Made by a program: the position numbers and the translations under genes | From: Yinghuangia elevatio | GTDB lineage: Bacteria; Actinomycetota; Actinomycetes; Streptomycetales; Streptomycetaceae | DNA: 64,000 nt | Assembly (NCBI RefSeq): GCF_040649515.1 | Contig: NZ_JBEZFP010000001.1 | Location: forward strand, 124,001-188,000 | Direction: 5' to 3' | Notes under the pieces: model-generated | Databases searched by the model: none | The model's input: the letters and a program-made list of their open reading frames with translations, nothing else | Told to the model about the DNA's origin: nothing | Part shown: positions 58,093 through 64,000 of the stretch, one piece after another | Layout of the letters: the number at the start of each line of letters is the position of its first letter | Numbering within the stretch: position 1 is the first letter of the stretch

Positions 58093-58177
58093 TTGGGTAC
58101 TGGGAAGTTGCCTGTTACCTTTGATCCAGCCCGGCCGCTGATGCATCCCCCGTCTTCAGCGGCCGGGCCCTTTTCTT
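58093..58177 (+). ncRNA. Candidate small RNA locus: promoter followed at once by a terminator hairpin
   Basis: TTGGGT (58093-58098) and TACCTT (58116-58121) are spaced by 17 bp and predict a start near 58128. A 13-bp stem GCCCGGCCGCTGA / TCAGCGGCCGGGC (58129-58168) follows, then CCTTTTCTT. This would give a transcript of about 50 bases consisting mainly of a terminator. The SEC-C gene has its own terminator 150 bp earlier, so this one is not needed for it. If transcription starts further upstream, the RNA is longer. Confidence 0.45.
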
Positions 58178-58426
58178 GTTCGGGTACCGGCCCGCTCCGC
58201 ACCCGATCGGCCCCTCGCAAACGCCAGGTTCCGGCCGTACGGACGACCCCCGAACGGCCGGATCTCGCCGTCGCCGGACGCCCCGTCGGCGGAGCGCAGC
58301 CACGCAACCCGAGCCACCCGCACAACCGACCGAGCGGCGCGTCGAAACGTCACCCCGGGCGCGCCGCCGAACGGGTCGGGTGGGCGGGTCGGGCGGGTCG
58401 GGGTACGCGGGTCGAGCGCGGCCGGG
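58178..58426. other. GC-rich spacer
   Basis: About 250 bp between the candidate small RNA and the secreted-protein gene on the minus strand. A GGGCGGGTCG-type unit recurs near 58380-58410. No gene seen. Confidence 0.4.
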
Positions 58427-59086
58427 TCAGCCGGCGGCGGACGCCGTACCCGCGCGCAGCACCTTGTCCGCGCCGTCCTCGGTGGCCACCTCGGCGATCG
58501 CCGACCACTCCGCGAGCGCGCTGTCGGTGCGCAGGCGCGGCGTCTCGCACACGCCGTCACCGGACTTCGCCGCAATGGTGCAGCGCATCTCGACGGTGCC
58601 CTCGTCCGGGCGCAGCAGGCCGAGGACGAGGAGCAGCGGCTCGGCGGTCGGGTTGCGGTAGTAGACGCGCCCCCACACCTCCCCGCCCTCGCGCTCGACG
58701 CAGGTCTGTGCGCGGACGCCGCCGGCGACCTCGACGGCCTTGCCGCACAGCGCGTTGGACACCGGGGTCGAGGCGGCCGCGGCGGGCGCCGCGGGGGAAG
58801 TGGCGGACGACGCCTTCGCGGACGGTGCCGTGCTGGCGCCCAGGAGCTGCTTGACCGCCTCGACACCGTCGGGCGCACTCGGGTCGACGCCGTTGCCGAA
58901 GTCGTGGGCGCCGGACGGCCCGGGCCTGCCGGACGGGGTCGCCGTGCCGCCCGCGACCGGAGCCTTGCCGGGCGTCTTGCCGTGCGATCCGTCGGCGGAG
59001 GCCGCGGCGAGGGGGATGAGCAGGCAGAGCCCGACGGTCGTGCCGAGCGCCGCCGTGCGAACGCGTGCCGTACGTGCCCGCTGCAT
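58427..59086 (-). CDS. Secreted hypothetical protein
   Basis: This 219-residue protein has a signal peptide (1 to about 31: ARTARVRTAALGTTVGLCLLIPLAAASA), a disordered Pro/Ala/Gly/Ser-rich part (about 32-105) and a C-terminal beta-rich domain with four cysteines (LCGKAVEVAGGVRAQTC, MRCTIAAKSGDGVC) that could make two disulfides. No known family recognised. The ATG follows GAGGAGACACC. Likely extracellular or cell-wall associated. Confidence 0.75.
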   Translation of the reverse strand: MQRARTARVRTAALGTTVGLCLLIPLAAASADGSHGKTPGKAPVAGGTATPSGRPGPSGAHDFGNGVDPSAPDGVEAVKQLLGASTAPSAKASSATSPAAPAAAASTPVSNALCGKAVEVAGGVRAQTCVEREGGEVWGRVYYRNPTAEPLLLVLGLLRPDEGTVEMRCTIAAKSGDGVCETPRLRTDSALAEWSAIAEVATEDGADKVLRAGTASAAG

Positions 59087-59397
59087 GGTGTCTCCTCGCA
59101 CGAAGGCCGCGTCCGCGGTGCGGATTCCGGGGCCTGGTCACCTGGTGTCCGAGCCTATCGCCTGGACCGGCCCCGAACGATCACCGCGCGTCCCGGAACT
59201 GCCACAGCCACGCCCCGGATTCGCGCCGCGCCGGACGCCCTCGCGATGTGCTTGTCATACCGCTCGCACGGGTTCGCACAGTTGTCGCACGGGTCCCGAG
59301 GACCTTCCCGAAGACGCCCGGTCCCGCGCCGCGCTCCCCCGTACTCCCCCGGCCCCCACTCCGGCGGCCCGCGTTCCGGCGGCCCGCACTCCCGCGC
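59087..59397. other. Spacer with GC-rich direct repeats
   Basis: About 310 bp upstream of the secreted-protein gene. Near 59345-59400 the unit CCGGCGGCCCGC recurs twice among C-rich tracts. It holds the promoter of the secreted protein; no other element is clear. Confidence 0.4.
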
Positions 59398-60168
59398 TCA
59401 GCCCGCCATCGGGCTGGTGGCGAGCCAGCCGCCCGGGGCCATGCCGAGGACCACGCCGTGGCAGCCCTGGGCGTACGCGCGCAGCGAGAGGTTGATGCCC
59501 GGCTCGCCGGTGCCGACCGGCGGATCCAGCTCGGTGAGCTCGTCGACCAGCTCGGCGAGATGCAAGTGTGCCTGGCTCCACGGCAGTTCCTGGGATCCCG
59601 CGGCACCGAGCGCGCGCAGGACGGCGTGGTGCGCACGCCCGAGTACGTCGTCGACCTCGTTGTTCCCGGTGAGCGGGCGCGGCAGCATCTCCAGCAACGC
59701 GCCCGCGTCGTCGAGCACATGGCGGATGTGGTCGGGGTCCCCGGCCGGCGCGAGGTCGTCGTCGCCGGGTGTGCGGCCGTCCACGACGGCCTGGAGCACG
59801 GCGGCGGCGGCCAGCGCGTACGCCGCGTTGCGCTCGAACGCGAGGCGGCGTATCCCGTTGTAGTGCGCGTACACCAGCGATTCGAGCTGCCACGCCACGG
59901 TGGTCCGGGGCTGGAAGGCGGCCCCGGACTCGTCCTGGCGGGCGCGTTCGTAGGCGACCCGGACCTTGCCGACCGACAGGTCGGCGGTCTCCAGGGCGAA
60001 GTCCATGTCGACGCAGAGCCGCGCGAGGCTTTCCAGCCCGCAGGAGACGGCCGGCGGCAGCTGTGAGCCGTCCCACCGATCGTCGGGCGCGGCACGGTCC
60101 GGTTCACGCGCGCCACGGTCCGCGAACTCCCCCGCGATACCGGCCTCGTACCCGTCCGGCTGACGCAT
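59398..60168 (-). CDS. Conserved actinomycete hypothetical protein
   Basis: This 256-residue protein has no domain I recognise. It is mostly helical: SCGLESLARLCVDMDFALETADLSVGKVRVAYERARQ, QLESLVYAHYNGIRRLAFERNAAYAL, and a C-terminal part with LRAYAQGCHGVVLGMAPGGW. The ATG follows GGGAGGGCGGC. It lies 179 bp downstream of the prim-pol gene, same strand. Confidence 0.75.
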   Translation of the reverse strand: MRQPDGYEAGIAGEFADRGAREPDRAAPDDRWDGSQLPPAVSCGLESLARLCVDMDFALETADLSVGKVRVAYERARQDESGAAFQPRTTVAWQLESLVYAHYNGIRRLAFERNAAYALAAAAVLQAVVDGRTPGDDDLAPAGDPDHIRHVLDDAGALLEMLPRPLTGNNEVDDVLGRAHHAVLRALGAAGSQELPWSQAHLHLAELVDELTELDPPVGTGEPGINLSLRAYAQGCHGVVLGMAPGGWLATSPMAG

Positions 60169-60347
60169 AGCCGCCCTCCCCGAGCCGCCCGATGGCCTCA
60201 CGCTACCCCCGTGCCCACCCCTCGCGGGAGTCATGCGGCGACTCCACGGAAGCGGAACACGACGCACCGTATCGGCCGCCCCGGACACCCGCCACGACGA
60301 CCCGTCGGCGGGTCGCCGCGGGGGCCGGGCGGCGATCCGGCCGGGTC

Positions 60348-61061
60348 TCAGGCCGAACGGCGCACCTGGGTGACCGAGTGGCAGGTGTCGACGAGCGTGC
60401 GGACCAGGTCGGACACGTGCGGCAGCCACGGTGCCGGGGCACCCGGGACCGCCTCGCCGACGGGCGGCTCGATCCAGCGCAGCGGCCCGCCCGGTACCCG
60501 GGAGGGCGGCAGCGCCAGGTATCCGTCGTCGCCGTGGCAGCGCAGGGTGAAGGGCACGGCGCCGTAGCGGTCGAGGCCGTAGCGGTCGAGGAGGTCGGCG
60601 AGTTCGTCGAGCGCGTACGGCGCGACGAGGAACGCGTACCGGCCCGGCGCGGCCACGATGGGACCGGTGCGCACGCCGAGCATCCGCAGTTGGCCCATTG
60701 CTCTGATCCCGGCCTCCTCCGGCACGCTCAGTGCGGCGACCCGGCGACCCGTGGCCATCACGACGGGAGCGTCCGGGAACCGGCTCCACCACCACCGCAC
60801 CATGCGCTCGTCAGTGGTCGCGGCGAGAATCGGCGGCCTGCCGGTGGTGCCCGGTGACCTGCCGCTGCCGTCCGGCGCGGCGGGTGGATCCGGATGCGCG
60901 CCCGGCAGCGGGCAGTCGTCACGGCCGCAGCTGCACGTGCAGGCCCACCGGTCGAGACCGGCCCCGGGGACCACGGGCCAGTTCCACTGCGCGCACGCCA
61001 GCGCGGCGGACAGCAGTGCGGAGCGTTCCCTACGTCGCTTTCCGAGGAGTTCGCGCAGCAT
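60348..61061 (-). CDS. Bifunctional DNA primase/polymerase (prim-pol) domain protein
   Basis: This 237-residue protein begins MLRELLGKRRRERSALLSAALACAQWNWPVVPG and has CTCSCGRDDCPLPGAHP, a cysteine-rich loop of the streptomycete prim-pol-like family, then WWWSRFPDAPVVMATGRRVAALSVPE. The acidic pair of true prim-pol active sites is not obvious: where family members have D-x-D the sequence reads ALSVPEEAG. It may therefore lack polymerase activity. The ATG at 61061 is the best start. It sits close to the presumed origin side of the window. Confidence 0.78.
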   Translation of the reverse strand: MLRELLGKRRRERSALLSAALACAQWNWPVVPGAGLDRWACTCSCGRDDCPLPGAHPDPPAAPDGSGRSPGTTGRPPILAATTDERMVRWWWSRFPDAPVVMATGRRVAALSVPEEAGIRAMGQLRMLGVRTGPIVAAPGRYAFLVAPYALDELADLLDRYGLDRYGAVPFTLRCHGDDGYLALPPSRVPGGPLRWIEPPVGEAVPGAPAPWLPHVSDLVRTLVDTCHSVTQVRRSA

Positions 61062-61506
61062 GGCGCTCGTTCCCTTCCGTGAGCCTGCCGGAAACTGCCG
61101 GAAACTGCTGAACTACTGGGCATTGCGTGCGCTTGGCGCTGGTCTGCGGGCGCCCGGAGGTACTTGGCAGCGCACCACGGGCTCACCGGGTGGCGGGATA
61201 TGGCGCGCCCTGGCGCGGATGGGCGGAGCACTCGCGCGGTGTCCACGGCGCGGGGCGACGGGCGCCCCCTGGCCCGCTCCGGGCCATCCGCCAAACCTCG
61301 AAGTCCATCGGCCTTGCGCGGCCGATACACCCGATCAGCTCTTCTCTTCTGCAATGACGATTCGTCACGCCGCAAGGTTCCGCAGGAGGTTGTGACAACC
61401 TCCACTTTCTTTGTACCCGTTTCGGGGTATCCGGGCACGCCGCCGCGCCGCGCCCGGCGCGAGCGGGGCACGCGACGGGGTGTGCTGGGTTCTACGATCC
61501 CTTGCC
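61062..61506. promoter_or_regulatory. Divergent promoter region with two palindromes
   Basis: This 445-bp gap between the prim-pol and glycosyltransferase genes carries TGACGATTCGTCA (61355-61367) and GGAGGTTGTGACAACCTCC (61385-61403), both perfect inverted repeats with a 1-base centre. The second is followed by ACTTTCTTTG, so it could act as an operator or a short hairpin. TACGAT at about 61493 may be the -10 of the glycosyltransferase gene. Confidence 0.6.
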
Positions 61507-62403
61507 ATGGCACTTCAGGCATCCGGAAGCGACGCATCCGACGAGGCGACCGGGATCCCGGGGCCCACGGCGGTGGTGATCCCGGCGCACGACGAGGAGC
61601 GCAGGATCGCCGCGACGGTCCGGGCGGCGCGCGTCGTGGACGGTGTGGACCTGGTCGTGGTGGTCGACGACGGCTCGCGCGACCGCACGGTGGCGGCCGC
61701 GGCGGCGGCCGGCGCGATCGTCGTGCGGCACGGCCGCAACCGGGGCAAGGCGGCGGCGATGGAGACGGGCGCGGCGGTGGTCGCGGCAATCGACGCACGC
61801 GAGGGCCGCGACAAGCCGGACACCGCGCATCTGCTGCTCTTCCTGGACGCCGACCTGGAGGAGAGCGCGGCGAACGCGGCGGTGCTCATCGACCCGGTGC
61901 GCGGCGGGGCGGCGGCGATGACCATCGCGGTGCTGCCGCCGCAGAAGCGGGCCGGCGGCGGGCACGGGTTCGTGGTGCGGGCGTCCCGCGAGGGCATCCG
62001 CAAGGCGAGCGGTTTCGCGGCGACGCAGCCGCTGTCCGGGCAGCGCTGCCTGACGCGCGAGGCCTTCGACGCGGCTCTCCCCCTCGCGGCCGGCTTCGGC
62101 GTCGAGACCGGGCTCACGATCGACCTGGTCCGCCAGGGGTTCGCGGTACGCGAGGTCGAGGTGGACCTGCACCACCGCGTGACGGGGAAGGACTGGGCCG
62201 CCCAGGTGCACCGGGCCAGGCAGTACGCGCACGTGGCGCGCGCGCTGGCCGAACGCGGGGCGGCGGGTGCCCTGCCGGGTGCGGTGCGCGGCAAGCCGTC
62301 CCCCGGCCCGTCGGGAGCGGCGGGAGCGGCGGGAGCTGGCTCGGACGCCGATTCGGGCGCGCAGGCGGGCCCGCACTCGGGGCGGACCGGGGCGGGAAGT
62401 TGA
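61507..62403 (+). CDS. Family 2 glycosyltransferase
   Basis: This 298-residue protein has a GT-A fold: AVVIPAHDEERRIAATVRAA, VVVVDDGSRDRTV, GRNRGKAAAMETG, LFLDADLEES (DxD-like), GFAATQPLSGQRCLTREAFDA. It would move a sugar from a nucleotide donor, perhaps to a polyprenol phosphate. It has no membrane segments. The ATG follows CTTGCC after a TACGAT -10-like box, so the mRNA may be leaderless. The C-terminus is a Gly/Ala/Ser-rich tail. The next gene, a membrane mannosyltransferase-like protein, may use its product. Confidence 0.88.
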   Translation: MALQASGSDASDEATGIPGPTAVVIPAHDEERRIAATVRAARVVDGVDLVVVVDDGSRDRTVAAAAAAGAIVVRHGRNRGKAAAMETGAAVVAAIDAREGRDKPDTAHLLLFLDADLEESAANAAVLIDPVRGGAAAMTIAVLPPQKRAGGGHGFVVRASREGIRKASGFAATQPLSGQRCLTREAFDAALPLAAGFGVETGLTIDLVRQGFAVREVEVDLHHRVTGKDWAAQVHRARQYAHVARALAERGAAGALPGAVRGKPSPGPSGAAGAAGAGSDADSGAQAGPHSGRTGAGS

Positions 62404-62433
62404 CGGTCCGTCGGCTTGTCGATTCATCGGGCT

Positions 62434-62447
62434 GTTTCACGTGAAAC
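62434..62447. promoter_or_regulatory. parS site (ParB-binding sequence)
   Basis: GTTTCACGTGAAAC is a perfect copy of the Streptomyces parS consensus. It covers the GTG start codon (62441) of the following gene. In Streptomyces, parS sites cluster around oriC. Confidence 0.93.
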
Positions 62448-63943
62448 ATGAGTACGCAGGTCAGAGCCGGGCGTCACTCGTATGCCTCACGCTCGGCATC
62501 GCCCTCCTGCTCCTGACCGGCCTGCTCGGGACGAGTGCGGCCCAGCCGCCGCTGCCCGGCGGGCCCGGCTGGCTGCCGCCGTACAACCTGTCCTTCGACC
62601 CCTCCGCCGCACTGGTCACCGGGCTGCTGCTGGGGTCCGCGCTGCTGGGCGCGGCCGGCCTGGGCCTGGCGATGCTCGCGCTGCGCGCGGGGTGGTCGCC
62701 GGACCCGCGGCGGCTCACCGCGGCAGGCGCGGCAGCCGCGTTCGCGGCGGTGCTGGTGCCGCCGATGGGCTCGGCCGACCACCTGGTCTACGCGGCGTAC
62801 GGGCGTCTCGCCGCCACCGGCGGCAACCCGTACCGCGACACCGCCCTCGACCTGGCCGCCGACGGAGACCCGGTGGGCCGCGCGGTGGAGGCACCTTGGC
62901 AGGACACCCCGTCGGTGTACGGCCCGGTGGCGACCGCCGAGCAGTGGTTCGCCGCCAAGCTGGGCGGCACGTCGCCGCACACGACGGTCCTCGTGCTGAC
63001 CCTGATCGGCATGGCCGCCTTCGTCGCCACGGGCCTGCTGCTGCAACACGCGGTCACGGACGACGACCGCGCCCGGGCCCGGATCGCGCTGCTGTGGGGG
63101 CTCAACCCGCTTCTGCTCTTCGTCGGGGTCAACGCGGGCCATCTCGACGCGCTCGCGGTCGCCTTCGCCGCCGCCGCGCTCGTCGCGGTACGCCGTTCCC
63201 CCGCACTCGCGGGCGTGCTCGTCGGCGTCGCCTGCGCCGCGAAGATCACCCTCGGCCTGTACGTCCTCGCGCTCGCCTGGGCGCTGCGCGGCCGCCGCCG
63301 CGACCTCGGGGCCATGCTCGGCTCCGGACTCGCGGTCGGCGTGCTCGCCTATCTCCCGCTCGGCACCCAGGCGTTCGACCAGATGCGGGAGAACAGCAAG
63401 CTCGTCTCGCTGGCCATGCCGCTGCGCCTGACCGTCAAGCCGCTGGAGTCCGCGCTCGACGACGACACCGCCCGGACGCTGATCGGGCTGATCGGGTGGC
63501 TGTCGCTGGTGCTGGTGGCGTGGCTGCTGGCGCCGGTCGTGGCGCGGGCGGCGGGGCGTTCGCCGGTCGCCGACCCGGCGGTGCGGGACGCGGCGGGGGT
63601 GGCCGCGCTGCTGGCCGTCGCGTGGCTGCTGACCGCGCCGTACAGCCTGCCCTGGTACGACCTGGCCGCCTGGGCGCCGCTCGTGCTGCTGGGCGGGACG
63701 GCGGTCGACGGGCTGCTGCTGGCGCGTACGACGGTGCTCGTGTGCGCCTACGTGCCCGGCCGGGCGGTCCCGCTGCCGGACGGCGTCGAGTCGTTCGCCC
63801 GGACGCTGCGGGCGGACGTCGGGCCGTACGCCGGCATCGCCCTGCTACTCGGCGCCGTGTGGCTCGGCCTGCGCGCGCGCCGCGGCACCACCGCCACCGG
63901 CCCCGCCGCCGACGCTCCCAAGGCCTCCGTCACGCGTTCCTGA
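62441..63943 (+). CDS. Polytopic membrane mannosyltransferase-like protein (MptB / GT87-like)
   Basis: This 500-residue protein has about ten to twelve transmembrane helices. It resembles polyprenol-phosphate-mannose-dependent alpha-1,6-mannosyltransferases: PPMGSADHLVYAAYGRLAATGGNPY holds an acidic motif near the first loop, then WGLNPLLLFVGVNAGHLDALAVAF and LLTAPYSLPWYDLAAWAPL. These enzymes act on the outer membrane face using lipid-linked mannose. The GTG at 62441 lies inside parS; no other good start is nearby and no Shine-Dalgarno is clear. It lies 37 bp after the family 2 glycosyltransferase. Confidence 0.82.
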   Translation: MKHEYAGQSRASLVCLTLGIALLLLTGLLGTSAAQPPLPGGPGWLPPYNLSFDPSAALVTGLLLGSALLGAAGLGLAMLALRAGWSPDPRRLTAAGAAAAFAAVLVPPMGSADHLVYAAYGRLAATGGNPYRDTALDLAADGDPVGRAVEAPWQDTPSVYGPVATAEQWFAAKLGGTSPHTTVLVLTLIGMAAFVATGLLLQHAVTDDDRARARIALLWGLNPLLLFVGVNAGHLDALAVAFAAAALVAVRRSPALAGVLVGVACAAKITLGLYVLALAWALRGRRRDLGAMLGSGLAVGVLAYLPLGTQAFDQMRENSKLVSLAMPLRLTVKPLESALDDDTARTLIGLIGWLSLVLVAWLLAPVVARAAGRSPVADPAVRDAAGVAALLAVAWLLTAPYSLPWYDLAAWAPLVLLGGTAVDGLLLARTTVLVCAYVPGRAVPLPDGVESFARTLRADVGPYAGIALLLGAVWLGLRARRGTTATGPAADAPKASVTRS

Positions 63944-64000
63944 GGCGTCCTCCGCCTCCTCGGCGGCGACCGACGCCAGGACGGCCGCACCCAGCGGCAC
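63944..64000. other. Window end, no gene assigned
   Basis: 57 bases after the mannosyltransferase stop. The sequence could be the 3' end of a gene beyond the edge, but too little is present to say. Confidence 0.3.

Noticed and set aside
62267..62440. N-terminal extension of the mannosyltransferase-like protein upstream of parS
   Set aside because: It overlaps the end of the glycosyltransferase gene in another frame and has no membrane or domain character.
1..64000. Prophage, transposon or integrase genes
   Set aside because: I found no transposase, integrase, terminase or capsid signature and no inverted terminal repeats flanking a gene block.

Overview
The window is about 72% GC, has tightly packed genes with many GTG starts, 4-bp coupled overlaps and leaderless-looking starts, and carries actinomycete-specific families (DUF397, DUF6879, Scr1-type XRE regulators, Rpf, SapA-like protein, fused CydCD, TerD-vWA proteins). 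This points to a filamentous actinomycete of the Streptomycetaceae or a close relative. A perfect Streptomyces-type parS site near the right edge, and a gene set (bkd, cydABCD, hisC, thiC, prim-pol) that I recall lying on one side of oriC in Streptomyces coelicolor, suggest the conserved chromosome core, with oriC probably beyond the right edge. That placement is inference.

Layout. 1-3.6 kb: branched-chain 2-oxo acid dehydrogenase operon (E1a, E1b, E2; E2 cut by the edge) behind a perfect 22-bp palindrome. 4.0-6.4 kb: DevR/DosR-type regulator and heme-GAF DevS/DosS-type kinase, tail to tail. 6.5-13.2 kb: cytochrome bd operon cydA-cydB-cydCD with two Rex operators. 13.3-22.1 kb: hisC, a LacI regulator, a metallophosphoesterase, a TerD-vWA/TfoX pair, an ArsR-AHSA1 fusion with a RibD-like reductase, and a cupin. 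22.2-24.1 kb: thiC under a TPP riboswitch. 24.2-28.6 kb: small proteins, an alcohol dehydrogenase, a thioredoxin/DUF4395 pair, and an azoreductase-SMR operon divergent from its likely TetR repressor.

28.8-36.8 kb is the most unusual region: a ten-gene minus-strand operon, mostly coupled by 4-bp overlaps. It encodes an LLM-class (F420-type) oxidoreductase, a 57-residue linker ORF, an MmgE/PrpD protein, a triple-RidA protein, two hot-dog hydratase subunits resembling a split ChsH1/ChsH2 pair, an Ltp2-like thiolase-fold protein without the nucleophilic cysteine, its DUF35 partner, an acyl-CoA dehydrogenase and a cupin-like protein. I read it as an acyl-CoA chain-shortening pathway that ends in a retro-aldol cleavage instead of thiolysis; the substrate is unknown. 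Beside it are a second TerD-vWA paralogue, a DUF3598-like protein, and an aldehyde dehydrogenase coupled to a nitrilase-fold protein in which two of the three catalytic residues are replaced.

42-50.5 kb: an Rpf-LysM muralytic enzyme behind a probable c-di-AMP riboswitch, the divergent Ku/LigD end-joining pair, a SapA-like secreted protein, an HD protein, and a DUF6879/XRE operon. 50.9 kb: tRNA-Ser(UGA). 51-58 kb: HtrA protease, a zinc-ribbon protein, a second TPP riboswitch driving a CytX-type pyrimidine permease, a glycerophosphodiesterase, an RsbW-like ATPase and a SEC-C protein. 58-64 kb: a candidate small RNA locus, a secreted protein, a conserved hypothetical, a prim-pol protein, a family 2 glycosyltransferase and an integral-membrane mannosyltransferase-like protein whose start codon lies inside parS.

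Functional themes: oxygen and redox sensing (DevRS-like pair, Rex, cytochrome bd); thiamine control by two TPP riboswitches; ring-nucleotide control of cell-wall remodelling; and a possible catabolic module with unusual enzymes.
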